A model generated the notes under the pieces. The model saw only the letters and a program-made list of their open reading frames with translations. It did no database searches and was not told the origin of the DNA. A stretch of DNA of 64,000 nt, taken from Gammaproteobacteria bacterium (lineage in GTDB: Bacteria; Pseudomonadota; Gammaproteobacteria; Acidiferrobacterales; Sulfurifustaceae). Positions 1-9,715 of this stretch are shown here, piece by piece. The stretch is from contig JACQFZ010000014.1 in NCBI GenBank assembly GCA_016199745.1, forward strand, positions 1 through 64,000, read 5' to 3'. Each line of letters opens with the position of its first letter. Within the stretch, counting starts at the first letter, position 1. Made by a program: the position numbers and the translations under genes.

Positions 1-118
1 CACCGACGCCGGATCGGATGACAACTCCTAACGCTGACTTACTAATATATCTCCACCGATCTCGCCGCCAGATTTACGCGGATTTGGACCGCCACTAACA
101 GTTACCAACGAAGGAATC

Positions 119-238
119 ATGCCGAGGATCGAATTAACTTCTGACCAGCTTCGCGCACTGGATTATAAAGAGATTTCGTTTACTCGTGTGGCGCTCGAAC
201 GTCGTGAATTGCCGCAAATTGGGTATCGGCTGAGATAG
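119..238 (+). CDS. small hypothetical ORF (39 aa)
   Basis: ATG preceded by an AAGGAA ribosome-binding site six bases upstream, ending in TAG. The 39-residue product begins MPRIELTSDQ and is rich in charged residues, with no signal peptide and no motif I recognise. It lies in a decayed patch with a truncated receiver gene and a broken hicA-like gene, so it could be the start of a gene whose 3' part has been lost. Only the good ribosome-binding site supports it. Confidence 0.3.
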   Translation: MPRIELTSDQLRALDYKEISFTRVALERRELPQIGYRLR

Positions 239-604
239 GTGTATCAAACACCGCGGGGGAAACACGCGATCCCAGACACCGGCCTGGGTCCAACAGGCAA
301 AGCGGGTAAACGTTGTGTGCCAAGAACCGAATGTCTCCGGCAGGTCACGCCACGGAGCGTCGGTACACCCACTCTACAACACCGCTTTAACAAAGCGTCG
401 ATGGTCGCCGCGATCACGCCGGGATTGCTCGGCTTGCCCGGCCGCGGGTCTTTGATCCGTTCCCATGGTTCGTCTGTGCCCATCGTTCCATGAATCGCTC
501 TACGTTTATGGCTGGGTGGGAGCATGCTTGGATTGATGATTGTTAACACGGCCTAGTGCGTTCAACTGATTTTTTTGCCGCGGTGACCGCGGCGACAAGG
601 ATGT
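239..604. other. gap without convincing gene
   Basis: Two overlapping ORFs on opposite strands (84 and 101 residues) cover this stretch. Neither has a credible ribosome-binding site, family motif or protein-like composition. A short inverted repeat (gccgcggtgaccgcggc, about 578-594) lies just before the truncated receiver gene. I see no RNA gene. Confidence 0.4.
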
Positions 605-802
605 ATGAGCATACCCAACAAACAACGCGTTCTCATCGTCGACGACGATGAACTGACTTTGCTCTACGCTGAGCAAGCGCTCACCGAGGCGGGCTTTGAT
701 GTGGTGACGGCGACGTCGGGCACTCAGGCCATTGAAATTGCCACCACCAACGATATCGATCTGGCGCTGCTCGACCACCGCATGCCCGGCATTAAGAGCT
801 GA
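605..802 (+). pseudogene. truncated response-regulator receiver domain
   Basis: The 65-residue ORF is the first half of a CheY-like receiver. It has the acidic cluster VDDDE near residues 12-16, and the predicted phospho-acceptor Asp in LLDHRMPG near residue 57. A complete receiver needs about 120 residues. This one stops just after the phosphorylation loop, so strands and helices beta4 to alpha5, with the conserved Thr/Ser and Lys, are missing. The next ORF in another frame is unrelated (hicA-like), so the deletion probably joined two gene fragments. Not expected to be a working phosphorelay protein. Confidence 0.7.
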
Positions 803-818
803 CCATCCGGGTCGCTTA

Positions 819-999
819 ATGACACCCCGATTGCCCCAACTCACCGCACGCGAGCTGGTCCACTTTCTCAAATCACAAGGTTTCGTCGCGGACCGCCAGT
901 CCGGCAGTCACCTAACGCTGTGGCATGAAGCGCGCAAACTTTTCGCGAATCTTGAAAGACGCGGGTTTCGCGGTCGAGGATTTCCTGAAACTACGTTGA
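819..999 (+). pseudogene. degraded HicA-type mRNA interferase gene
   Basis: From the ATG at 819 the first frame reads like HicA: RELVHFLKSQGF, then the hallmark SGSHLTLWH containing the catalytic His region. After about 40 residues homology moves to another frame, which reads ILKDAGFAVEDFLKLR and then TGA at 997-999, the usual HicA C-terminus. The middle of the domain is missing, so the gene has suffered a deletion with frameshift. No HicB antitoxin is visible beside it. Family knowledge: intact HicA is a small double-stranded-RNA-binding-fold ribonuclease. Confidence 0.65.
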
Positions 1000-1117
1000 T
1001 CACCGGGGCGCCCGAGTTAACCGCCAAGCGCCCTAACCGGTAGGCCACCCAGCGGAGCCGGGCTAACGCCTATTTTTTTGTGAAAAAGGGTAGGGATTTT
1101 TGATCTAAGTCCCTAGT

Positions 1118-1145
1118 TTGTCTAGCCATACTTTAGGCTTATGAT
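1118..1145 (+). promoter_or_regulatory. candidate sigma-70 promoter of greB
   Basis: TTGTCT (1118-1123) and TATGAT (1140-1145) are separated by 16 bases, giving a start site near 1152, about 30 bases before the greB ATG. The -10 matches consensus at five of six positions and the -35 at four of six. Inference from sequence only. Confidence 0.4.
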
Positions 1146-1181
1146 CCAGCCAGTAGGGCGAATCCTTCGAGACAAACGGGC

Positions 1182-1736
1182 ATGAGCAAAGCATTTACCA
1201 AAGAATCCGACACTGACGATGACGACGACTTGCCGGAACCGGCCGGTCTTCCAGTCGGCGTGAAAAATTACATCACCCCCGCCGGCCATGCGCGCCTCAA
1301 GAACGAGCTCGAACAACTGGTGAATAAAGAACGGCCCAAAGTCGTCGAGACTGTCGCCTGGGCGGCGTCGAACGGCGATCGTTCCGAGAACGGCGATTAC
1401 ATTTACGGCAAACGCCGGCTGCGTGAAATCGATCGGCGCATTCGTTTTCTGATCCGGCGGCTAGAGAAAGCCGAGATCGTTCATCCGCAACGCCAAAATA
1501 CGGAACAAGTATTCTTCGGCGCCACCGTCAGCGTGTGCGATCAGGAAAACGTCGAGCAGACGATCGCGATCGTCGGCTTGGATGAAGTCGATCCCGCACG
1601 CGGTTATGTCAGCTGGGTTTCACCGATCGCCAAGGCGCTGCTCAAGGCGCGCGTCGGCGATGTCGTGCGACTACAGACGCCGGCCGGGATACGCGAGCTG
1701 GAGATCCTGAAGATTCAGTATCAAACGCTCACGTAG
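1182..1736 (+). CDS. greB: transcription elongation factor GreB
   Basis: A 184-residue Gre factor. GreB binds the secondary channel of RNA polymerase and stimulates cleavage of backtracked transcripts. An acidic N-terminal extension (DTDDDDDLPEP) precedes the coiled-coil domain. The tip of the coiled coil carries the characteristic acidic loop GDRSENGDYIYGKRRLREID, which includes the D/E pair that coordinates Mg2+ in the polymerase active site. The C-terminal FKBP-like domain covers about residues 105-184. GDYIYGKRRL separates GreB from GreA. The extension makes it longer than the 158-residue E. coli protein. It appears to be a single-gene unit, convergent with the lipoprotein gene downstream. 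Confidence 0.93.
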   Translation: MSKAFTKESDTDDDDDLPEPAGLPVGVKNYITPAGHARLKNELEQLVNKERPKVVETVAWAASNGDRSENGDYIYGKRRLREIDRRIRFLIRRLEKAEIVHPQRQNTEQVFFGATVSVCDQENVEQTIAIVGLDEVDPARGYVSWVSPIAKALLKARVGDVVRLQTPAGIRELEILKIQYQTLT

Positions 1737-1856
1737 GTCGCTTTTGTTCGGCTAATCTGCGCCAAGAAACACGATCCACCCACCGGTCACCCATTCCACC
1801 GCGTCGGCTAACCGCAACACCGAAAATACGGTGCCAACAAAACCCGGCGCTATCGG

Positions 1857-3695
1857 CTACGGACCGCCGGCGCTGTTCTTGTAGAAATAAACGTTCGATG
1901 AAACCTCGTTCACCAAAATGAAAACGTTGTACCGCTCGAGGTAACGCCAACGTCCAAAGGTGCCGCGGACGGTCTGCGCCGCCGGTGCGCCGGTGGCATT
2001 TTTTATCGTCCAGACTTTGGTCGCGAGATTGAGCACGTACGGTGACCCGCCTTTCCAGGCGACGAATTGATCGGCTTTAGCGTCATAGTCGAAGCCCGGC
2101 GCGCCGGCGTTCATGATGTCGCCGCCGCCGGAACGGAAGACCTGACCTGGATAGCGTTGGCTACCGTCGGTGTTTTTGCCGAGGCGGGCTTCGTTACTGT
2201 AGTCGCCGCCGCCGGTGGTGACCCAATCGTTAGTGACTAACTTGGCCTGAGCGATGTCCCACACCAAGTAATCGTTGCTGCCCACCGACCAGAAAAGACG
2301 GCGCTTGGTGTCGATCGCGGCGCGCTTGGCGCCGGACACATCGTAACGCGGCCAAACCGCTTCGCTCGCCGGCTTCGCCGGATCGTTGAAGGTGAAGCCC
2401 GTCACTGTCTTCCATTGGTTGACGTTGACATCGTAGCTGTACAGCAGTGCGTGCATACGCATGAAGACGAGTCCGCTCGCGGGATCGTAACCGCTGGCGT
2501 TTTCGTAGCCGCCCGGTCCCAAGAGCTTGCCGGCTTCGGAGCCACCGGCGGCAACCATTTTCGGATCGAGCACGTCGGTCCACTTGCGCTGCTCGACGTC
2601 GAACAACCATGTCACCGACGTCGGACCACCGCTCCACGCGCGCGATCCGCCCTCACCGAGGAAACGATTCACGTGCGTGATGTAAACGAGCCCATCGTAG
2701 GTATGGCGCGACACCGGATTACCGTCGGACAGCGGATCGACATCGGCGCCGGCCAACGGCGCGCCGGTTACCGGATCCTTGGTCGGCGATGGATCGGTCA
2801 AGCGCTCCCATTTACCGGTTCGCAGATCGAAACTGTAGACCTCGTTGCCCCAATAGTCGTTGTGGCCGCCGCCCCAAATCAGCAGCTTGCGGTGCAGCGG
2901 ATCGTAAGCACCGCCCGACCAGCTATTGATGACCGCCTCGCAACCCTGGACACCACCGGGACTGGGCGGGCAGACAGCTTTCATCGGCGTATTCGGTACT
3001 TCGTACCATGTATCGGGCGGCAGCTCGACTAAGTGACGCTCGAAATCGCTGAGGCTGTTATCGGGCGGTCCGGAAAAACCGGCAGTGACGCTGCGCGCCG
3101 CGCTCATTTCCACAGTGCACGGCGTCACGCCCGAACAACCGCTGCCGCTCCAACCGCTGAAGGTGTGTCCCGCCACCGGCGAGGCGGTCAGAACAACGCG
3201 GGTTCCATTCGCAAAGCTTGCGCTGCAACTGACGGTGCAATCGGTAATGCCGGCCGGATCGCTCTTGACCGTGCCGGCACCGGCCACCGTTACCGACAAT
3301 GTATATGACGACGCCGCCGGCACAACGCTAAACGTTGCCGTGACATTACGTGCGGCACCCATCGTTACCACGCACGTGCCAACGCTACCGCTGCAGTCGC
3401 CGCTCCAACCACTGAAAACAAAATCGGTCGCGGCCGCGGCGGTCAGCGTGACAGTGGCATCGCTCGCATAGGACTCACTACAGTCGCTCCCGCAAGCGAT
3501 GCCGGCGAGATCTGAGGTCACGGTGCCTGAACCGGATTTGCTAACGCTAAGCACGTAAGTCGGCGCGGGATCAGGGGACGTCGGATTCGACGGTGTATCG
3601 GCAGACGTGTCGGTGGCGTTACCACCGCCGCATCCGGCCAATAACAACGTGGCGCAAAATGCGCTGGATACCGCGCTTCGCAAATAAGTTTTCAT
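1857..3695 (-). CDS. lipoprotein with two InlB-type repeats and a beta-propeller-like domain
   Basis: A 612-residue predicted lipoprotein: the signal peptide ends in LLLAGC with the lipidated Cys at residue 22, followed by a Ser/Thr/Pro-rich linker. Two tandem domains of about 75 residues follow, of the divergent InlB B-repeat type (YxLSVxxxGxGTV ... FSGWSG ... GxCxVxMxxAxxVTAxFS), each with a conserved Cys pair. The rest (about residue 230 on) has repeated Trp/Gly-rich strands and GGGHNDYWGNEVYSFDLRTG, resembling Kelch or galactose-oxidase-like propellers. It lies just downstream of another lipoprotein gene with the same repeat, so the two are probably co-transcribed. Substrate unknown; a surface role in binding or processing polysaccharide is inference. 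Confidence 0.75.
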   Translation of the reverse strand: MKTYLRSAVSSAFCATLLLAGCGGGNATDTSADTPSNPTSPDPAPTYVLSVSKSGSGTVTSDLAGIACGSDCSESYASDATVTLTAAAATDFVFSGWSGDCSGSVGTCVVTMGAARNVTATFSVVPAASSYTLSVTVAGAGTVKSDPAGITDCTVSCSASFANGTRVVLTASPVAGHTFSGWSGSGCSGVTPCTVEMSAARSVTAGFSGPPDNSLSDFERHLVELPPDTWYEVPNTPMKAVCPPSPGGVQGCEAVINSWSGGAYDPLHRKLLIWGGGHNDYWGNEVYSFDLRTGKWERLTDPSPTKDPVTGAPLAGADVDPLSDGNPVSRHTYDGLVYITHVNRFLGEGGSRAWSGGPTSVTWLFDVEQRKWTDVLDPKMVAAGGSEAGKLLGPGGYENASGYDPASGLVFMRMHALLYSYDVNVNQWKTVTGFTFNDPAKPASEAVWPRYDVSGAKRAAIDTKRRLFWSVGSNDYLVWDIAQAKLVTNDWVTTGGGDYSNEARLGKNTDGSQRYPGQVFRSGGGDIMNAGAPGFDYDAKADQFVAWKGGSPYVLNLATKVWTIKNATGAPAAQTVRGTFGRWRYLERYNVFILVNEVSSNVYFYKNSAGGP

Positions 3696-3697
3696 GT

Positions 3698-6148
3698 TTA
3701 CCTCGGCACCATGGCGAACTGCGGCTCAGACGCGTAGTTCGCCTTGACCGAGCGACCGGCGAAGCGGCTCCAGGCGTCGTTGGCGCGATCGACGTTGGCA
3801 TCGACAGCAGCGGCGAGCGCTGCTTGCAGCGTCGCGGTGTACGATTCCGGATCGGTTGGATTTCCCATCATCTGGCCGAGCACGTATTTGGTCTTCTCGT
3901 GCACCGTCAACCAATCGGCCATCGGTTGGCCTGCGCACGGTTGATCGAGGTAGCGACTACCGTCCGCGTTCTGCCACGCGCTCGTGTCGAAGGTCGCGCG
4001 CTCGACGTCACCGAAACTTTGATACAGCGGGCTCGTGGTATCGGCGCGCACGACCATCGAGTAGCTGGCAGCGCCGATCCAACACATATCGAGCATACGT
4101 TTCACCGGCGAGCCGGCCTTGAAACTCAGTAACGGTTTGGCGTTATCGAAACCCATGGCGAACATTTCGTTCGCCGCGGAAGTGAAGAAGTCGTCCATCC
4201 ACGGCGCGAAACCGCGGCCGTTCTGGTAGGCAAATACGGTACCGTTGGCGACGAGTCCGAGGTTGTTGGTGAACTCGCCGTTGACCAAGTGATCGCGATA
4301 CCACGCGAGGTTGTAATCGAGAATCGTCGAAAAATAATTCTTGAGCGGATCGTCGTCCGGCGTGATGAGCGTGACCTGCGCAAGCGTGCGCAGTGACCAT
4401 GCTTGACCGCGCACCTGATCCCATTTCACGAGCCCCTGGGCATTCGCCCGATAGGCCGGGTTGGACACGAACGCGTTGTAGTCCGCCCAGAATTGCAGTT
4501 CGTCGAGGTGATAGCGATCACCGGTGATGAGATACGGCAGATACGCCAGCGACGGTTGATGCGCCGTCTCCGGGACCAGCGACGGCGAGTTGGTGCAATC
4601 GCCGCTGCAGGCCGGGAACGGGTGCTTGGTATCGCCGGGATTACCGAGCAGCGTCAAGTCGGGATAGGTCGTGATCGATACCGGTCGATCGGTGTTCTTA
4701 TCGCGGAAGTGGATCGAAAAGCTGCCGGCCAATGTTCCAACCGCAAGCAACGCCTGACGCGCGCGGGCATCCATGCTCATGACATAAGCCGCGGTGAACC
4801 CAGGCAGGATGCCGATCTCGGATCGACCACCGGCGGTCCCCATCACCGGGTTGATGAGCACGGTGGTCAACGGCTCGATCGACAGCGAATGATCGCTCCA
4901 GGAGGTCAGCGTCTTGTCGTTGAGCGTCACCGTCGGATCGTAATTCGGCACCGCACCGGTCTTCTTCAGGTAAGCGACGTCGTAACGCGGCGCCACGTCG
5001 GTGAACGGCGTGAAGACCTTGCGCCAGCGCGCCTGACGGTAGTGCAACAGCGCCGGCTTCGAATATACCGACGTGCCGCGGATCGAGATGTCGACGTCGT
5101 ACGTGACATTGCTGGTGGTAAAGACTCTTGGCGTTTCGATCTTGGTCGAATCATTTTCCACCACCACGTCGACTCGCTCTCCGGTCATTCCGGCGTAGCT
5201 GCGCACGTTGAAGCGAACGGCGAGGTGCGGATCATCGCCGTTGGCATCGCTCGGCGCGCCGCTGGTTTCCCATTCAGTGACGATCGGCCCATCGAGCCAA
5301 CGCGTCGCCTTGCGCAGGAAGAACGTGCGCGCCGATGCCGTGAGCGTGCGACCGCCCGACGTTTTTAGGGTAACCACAGCATCGAACCCGCTGTTCAACA
5401 ACTCGGCGACATCGCGCGGTGTATGCGCGCCAAGCGGCGCTGTCGCCACCAACTCGAACGCGCTGCCGGCACTTGCCGGCACGACGGCGCTCAAAATTCC
5501 ATAACGCAGTGAGCCGCTGCTGGTTGCTTTGTTATCGACCTGCACCGGCAGCAGCTGTCCGGCGACGGTACGCAATGCCAGCCCCGAATTCGCCGTGACA
5601 TCGCCCTTGACGAATACGTGCCCGAAAGTCACCGGCGTTGCCGCCGATACGGAATCTATTTGCAGCTTGATCGACAACGGCGTGCTGGCGCTAAAGCTCG
5701 CGGTGACATTGCGCGCCGCACTCATCGTCACGGTGCACGAGGAATTGGTACCGGCGCAGTCGCCGCCCCAACCACTGAAGACAAAACCGGAGGTGGGCGC
5801 AGCAGTCAATGTCACTGCGGTGTTGCTGGCGTAGGACTCGCTACAGTCGCTGCCGCAGGTAACACCCGCCGGAGCGGACGTCACTGTTCCCGAACCGGAG
5901 GTGGTGACACTTAATATGTATGTCGCCGATGGATCGGTCGGCGACGGGTTAGTCGGCGTTGCGTTGCTAGCACCATCGGACGCTTGACCGCCGCCGCACC
6001 CGCCTAAGAGCAACATCGCGCCGACGGCGGCGAGTTTGCAAAGCTGTGAACCCGAGCGAACCGATTGAATAGCGACTGCAGACAGATTAACCCGCTTCGC
6101 ACAAAAAGCACGGGACGTTGCAAACGACGTCTTCCCAGTGGCGATCAT
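3698..6148 (-). CDS. large lipoprotein with InlB-type repeat and possible RIFT-barrel polysaccharide-lyase-like region
   Basis: The start is set at the ATG at 6148, which follows a very strong GGGGAGGTGG ribosome-binding site. An ATG 18 bases upstream contains that site and is unlikely to be used. The 816-residue product has an unusually long N-terminus before the lipobox LLLGGC (Cys about residue 51), then one InlB-type repeat like those in its downstream neighbour. The remainder begins LSIKLQIDSVSAATPVTFGH and resembles N-terminal RIFT-barrel domains of PcRGLX/YetA-type proteins, with a helical C-terminal part (WDQVRGQAWSLRTLAQ) suggesting an alpha/alpha toroid. That assignment is tentative. 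The stop is 2 bases from the next gene's start, so the two form an operon. Confidence 0.65.
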   Translation of the reverse strand: MIATGKTSFATSRAFCAKRVNLSAVAIQSVRSGSQLCKLAAVGAMLLLGGCGGGQASDGASNATPTNPSPTDPSATYILSVTTSGSGTVTSAPAGVTCGSDCSESYASNTAVTLTAAPTSGFVFSGWGGDCAGTNSSCTVTMSAARNVTASFSASTPLSIKLQIDSVSAATPVTFGHVFVKGDVTANSGLALRTVAGQLLPVQVDNKATSSGSLRYGILSAVVPASAGSAFELVATAPLGAHTPRDVAELLNSGFDAVVTLKTSGGRTLTASARTFFLRKATRWLDGPIVTEWETSGAPSDANGDDPHLAVRFNVRSYAGMTGERVDVVVENDSTKIETPRVFTTSNVTYDVDISIRGTSVYSKPALLHYRQARWRKVFTPFTDVAPRYDVAYLKKTGAVPNYDPTVTLNDKTLTSWSDHSLSIEPLTTVLINPVMGTAGGRSEIGILPGFTAAYVMSMDARARQALLAVGTLAGSFSIHFRDKNTDRPVSITTYPDLTLLGNPGDTKHPFPACSGDCTNSPSLVPETAHQPSLAYLPYLITGDRYHLDELQFWADYNAFVSNPAYRANAQGLVKWDQVRGQAWSLRTLAQVTLITPDDDPLKNYFSTILDYNLAWYRDHLVNGEFTNNLGLVANGTVFAYQNGRGFAPWMDDFFTSAANEMFAMGFDNAKPLLSFKAGSPVKRMLDMCWIGAASYSMVVRADTTSPLYQSFGDVERATFDTSAWQNADGSRYLDQPCAGQPMADWLTVHEKTKYVLGQMMGNPTDPESYTATLQAALAAAVDANVDRANDAWSRFAGRSVKANYASEPQFAMVPR

Positions 6149-6413
6149 GCCACCTCCCCTTATCATTTATTGTTGTTCTCAATCTTTCGCGAATGGACTG
6201 TTAATGTCGCGCCTTAACCGACTACCGCGATCCAGATACTGATACACGGTGACAATTCGTCAGTAGCGAAGAATTTGAAGAAAATTTAAGACAGATCTGA
6301 GCGTGGACCGAAAAATGCCGCCGTTCAGCATGAATGATGGCACCGTCGAGCCCATGGTTGGCTATCCCGGCACCGTTGCGTAACATGGCTTTACCTATTC
6401 GGGGAGTCCCGTA

Positions 6414-6872
6414 ATGAATAATCAAAACGTTTCGATAATGCCGACCACACCCTCAGCCACCACCGCCCTGCCACCGCGTTACGGCGCACCGATCTCGCTA
6501 ACCGCCGCCAAGAAAGTCATGGCAGCAGCGGAAGCCGAAGCGGCCCGCCATCACTGGCCGATGGTCATCGCCATCGTCGATAGCAGCAGCCACCTGGTAA
6601 TGCTGCATAAGCTCGACCAGGCGCAATACGGCAGTGTCGAGATCGCGCAAGCAAAAGCGGAAACAGCGTTGAAGTTTCGCCGGCCGACGAAAGTCTTCGA
6701 AGACGCATTGGCCGCCGGTAGCGTACGTGTTCTGTCGATGGCAAACGTCGCCGCGCTCGAGGGCGGTATTCCGCTATTGGCGAACGGCGAAGTTATCGGC
6801 GCAATCGGCGTATCGGGCATGCACTCTTCGCAAGATGCCCAAGTTGCCCAGGCCGGTGCGGAAGCACTTTGA
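6414..6872 (+). CDS. GlcG/HbpS family protein (DUF336)
   Basis: A 152-residue protein. From about residue 22 it shows the GlcG/HbpS pattern: LTAAKKVMAAAEAEA, then WPMVIAIVDSSSHLV, then KAETALKFRRPTK, and the Gly-rich end GGIPLLANGEVIGAIGVSG. The family forms octameric, haem-binding or cofactor-associated proteins; GlcG is named from the glycolate operon. No signal peptide is seen and no glycolate genes are nearby, so the ligand is unknown. GGGGAG lies just before the ATG. It is convergent with the GGDEF-EAL gene. Confidence 0.85.
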   Translation: MNNQNVSIMPTTPSATTALPPRYGAPISLTAAKKVMAAAEAEAARHHWPMVIAIVDSSSHLVMLHKLDQAQYGSVEIAQAKAETALKFRRPTKVFEDALAAGSVRVLSMANVAALEGGIPLLANGEVIGAIGVSGMHSSQDAQVAQAGAEAL

Positions 6873-6898
6873 TTCGCCAACGGGCGGACACCGGACGA

Positions 6899-9715
6899 TC
6901 AATTCACCGTAATCGCGTCCGCCTGCTTTTTTAATGCCGTCACAAACTCCTCCGGCAGTAGCGGCTTACTGAAATAAAATCCCTGCACCGCATCGCAGCC
7001 GCGCTCCTCGAGAAAGCGCAGCTGCTGTTCTGTTTCTACACCTTCGGCTACCACCTCGATGTGCAGGCTCTTGGTCATAGCGATGACGGCGTTGATGATC
7101 GCCTCGTCGTTCGGGTCGCGGCCGATGCCGTCGATAAACGACCGGTCGATCTTCAATACCGAAATCGGAAAGCGCTTGAGGTAAGCGAGCGAGGAATAAC
7201 CGGTGCCGAAATCGTCGATCGAAATGCGCACGCCGAGATCGTGCAACCGATGTAGCACCGTCTCGGTGCCCGTCTCCGGCCGCATCAGCGTGCTCTCGGT
7301 GATCTCCAGCGTCAGCACCGATGGATCGACTTCGGCGTTCTTGAGCACATCGATCAGATCGTTGATCAAGCCGCGCTGCTGAAACTGGCGCGGCGACAAG
7401 TTGATAATCATCCGTACCGCCACACCCTCGACACGGCATAGACGACACTGCTGGCAAGCGGTTTGCAGCACCCAATCGCCGAGCGGCAAGATCAGCCCGC
7501 TCTCCTCGGCGACCGCAATGAACTCCGACGGCATCAGACCGCCGCGGTACGGATGATGCCAACGCAACAATGCTTCGCCGCCGATAATGGCGCGCGTACG
7601 CAGATCGATGACCGGGTGATAGTGCAGCGCGAACTCCTGCGCCTCGAGCGCGCGGTGCAAGTCGTGCTCGAGCGCCAGCCGCTCCTGCGCGCGCACCGTC
7701 ATCTCGGCAGCGTAAAACTGATAGGTGTTGCGTCCAAGCTCCTTGGCGCGGTACATGGCGACGTCGGCATTGCGCAGCAAGCCGTCGATGTCCTTGCCGT
7801 CGTGCGGATACAGCGTGATACCGATACTGCAGGTGATATAAAGATCATGACTGCCGACCGTGAACGAACGCGCAAAGCATTCCAATACCTTACGCGCCAC
7901 CAGCACGACGTCGTCCGACTGCTGCACGCCGGCCAAGACCAGCGCGAACTCATCGCCACTCACACGCGCGACGGTGTCGCCGACGCGCACACATCGGCTC
8001 AAACGCTGGCCGACTTGCTGCAACAACTGATCGCCGACGGCGTGGCCGAGGCTGTCGTTGATGGTCTTGAAGTGGTCGAGATCGAGAAACATCACGCCGA
8101 TGGCACCGCCGCGGCGATCGGACTCATGCATCAATAATTGCAAGCGATCGTGCAGCAGCGACCGATTCGGCAAGTTGGTCAGCACGTCGTGATGCGCCAG
8201 AAAGCTAAGTCGCTCCTCGGCTTGCTTACGTTCGGTGATGTCGACCATCACTCCACGTAATTTCACGGCGCGCCCATCTTGCGCCACCACCGACACTAGA
8301 TCGTGCAGCCAAACGGCACGGCCATCGGCGGCGAGCATGCGGTACTCGAACTCGCGGTCGTCCAGATGGCGCGCCGCCGCCAGGCACGAGTCGACCACCC
8401 ATTCGCGGTCGTCCGGATGAATGCGATCGCGCCAGAAGTTCGGCTCGCCGATCCATTGCCGCAACGGATAACCGAGCAGCCGCGCCGCCTGCCGACTGAC
8501 GAACGAAAACTGCAATGTCGTCGCGTCCGCTTCCCAGACGATGCCGTCAATGGTCTCGACCAGCGACGCGTACTGTTGCTGTGAACGGCGCAGCGCTTCT
8601 TCGGTCTGTTTACGCTCGGTGATATCGAGCGAGGTCACAACCTGGCAACGCTCGCCGTCGAGCTCGATCGATTCCATCGAGCCCAGCAACCAGCACCAGC
8701 GACCGCTCTTCGTGCGCACGCGTAATTCGCTATCGCGAATCTTGCCGCTCTTTTTCAGCAATCGGCCGGCACGCTGTTGCTGTTGTTCGCTGATCAAACC
8801 GATCGCGACCGCGTTGCGGCCGATCATTTCGTCCCGAGCAAAACCGAGCAAACTGAGCGCACTGTCGTTGACGTCGACGAATGCACCGTCGGTGGCACGC
8901 ACCACCAACATCGGCGCCGGGCTCGCATGAAATACGCGCGCAAACCGCTGCTCGGCGCGTTCACGGCCGATATTTTCTTGCGCCAGCTCGGCGTTGACGC
9001 GTTGCAGCGATTCGTTGGCGGCGATCGAGCGCAGCAACGCGCGACGGAGGATGGAAGCGCCGACAATCAACAATGCCGTCGATACCGTCAGCACCAACGA
9101 ACATACTAGCAAGTACGATAAATTTTTTTGCCAAGGTATGTCGACAACGGCGAGACCGATGGCAAGCACAGCAACTTGAAACAACAATGCCAAAATTCCC
9201 GCGCGCGGACGAATGAACAACGTAGCGGTGAGGATCGAAAAAATGAGCGCCAACGGCACCGGTGTCAGCGTTAGTGCGTAGCTCGGCGGAAGCAAAGCAA
9301 CAGCGCTGGCGACCGCCAGCACGATTGTGGTCAATACGGCGCCATAAACCGTGCCGCGACGATTGAGCCACCAAGCGCCGACGAATAACGGAACGTTCGC
9401 CAGCGCGATAAGGGCCGTGTGCAATTTTCCAGCAGCAAAATAAACCGACGGCGCGACGAACGCAGAAATAACAATGAGAACGACCAGTGCCGCGGCAAAC
9501 CCGCGATTTAGCGCGCGCCGCAGCGGATCGCCGCTATGGACGCGCGTCAGCCAGCGCCCGAGCCGGACGGCGGAGGCAATGACGACGTTATCGAGCGGGC
9601 GTGAGCGTACGGTGGGATGAACCGAAGACGATGGCGTCGACGACTCCATCATTGGCATTGCCGTTGATAATCGACATTCACAACCCCGATCTCCTTTTTG
9701 TCGCACCGCCGACAT
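6899..9715 (-). CDS. membrane PAS-PAS-GGDEF-EAL cyclic-di-GMP protein
   Basis: A 938-residue protein. The N-terminal part has about five or six hydrophobic segments (about residues 70-225). Two PAS domains with PAC-type ends follow (about 250-370 and 375-500; both end in TERKQ). The GGDEF domain (about 505-670) has the active-site variant RVSGDEF and an inhibitory-site motif RVGD five residues upstream. The EAL domain (about 680-930) has GGEALLRWHHP, DDFGTGYSSL and a C-terminal QGFYFSKP. Both catalytic motifs look usable, so it could make and degrade c-di-GMP under redox or ligand control through PAS. The start at 9715 has AGGAT nearby; an in-frame ATG 19 codons in is an alternative. Confidence 0.9.
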   Translation of the reverse strand: MSAVRQKGDRGCECRLSTAMPMMESSTPSSSVHPTVRSRPLDNVVIASAVRLGRWLTRVHSGDPLRRALNRGFAAALVVLIVISAFVAPSVYFAAGKLHTALIALANVPLFVGAWWLNRRGTVYGAVLTTIVLAVASAVALLPPSYALTLTPVPLALIFSILTATLFIRPRAGILALLFQVAVLAIGLAVVDIPWQKNLSYLLVCSLVLTVSTALLIVGASILRRALLRSIAANESLQRVNAELAQENIGRERAEQRFARVFHASPAPMLVVRATDGAFVDVNDSALSLLGFARDEMIGRNAVAIGLISEQQQQRAGRLLKKSGKIRDSELRVRTKSGRWCWLLGSMESIELDGERCQVVTSLDITERKQTEEALRRSQQQYASLVETIDGIVWEADATTLQFSFVSRQAARLLGYPLRQWIGEPNFWRDRIHPDDREWVVDSCLAAARHLDDREFEYRMLAADGRAVWLHDLVSVVAQDGRAVKLRGVMVDITERKQAEERLSFLAHHDVLTNLPNRSLLHDRLQLLMHESDRRGGAIGVMFLDLDHFKTINDSLGHAVGDQLLQQVGQRLSRCVRVGDTVARVSGDEFALVLAGVQQSDDVVLVARKVLECFARSFTVGSHDLYITCSIGITLYPHDGKDIDGLLRNADVAMYRAKELGRNTYQFYAAEMTVRAQERLALEHDLHRALEAQEFALHYHPVIDLRTRAIIGGEALLRWHHPYRGGLMPSEFIAVAEESGLILPLGDWVLQTACQQCRLCRVEGVAVRMIINLSPRQFQQRGLINDLIDVLKNAEVDPSVLTLEITESTLMRPETGTETVLHRLHDLGVRISIDDFGTGYSSLAYLKRFPISVLKIDRSFIDGIGRDPNDEAIINAVIAMTKSLHIEVVAEGVETEQQLRFLEERGCDAVQGFYFSKPLLPEEFVTALKKQADAITVN

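Noticed and set aside
239-549. Overlapping ORFs of 84 and 101 residues on opposite strands
   Set aside because: No ribosome-binding site, no protein-like composition and no family motif; most likely noncoding remains.
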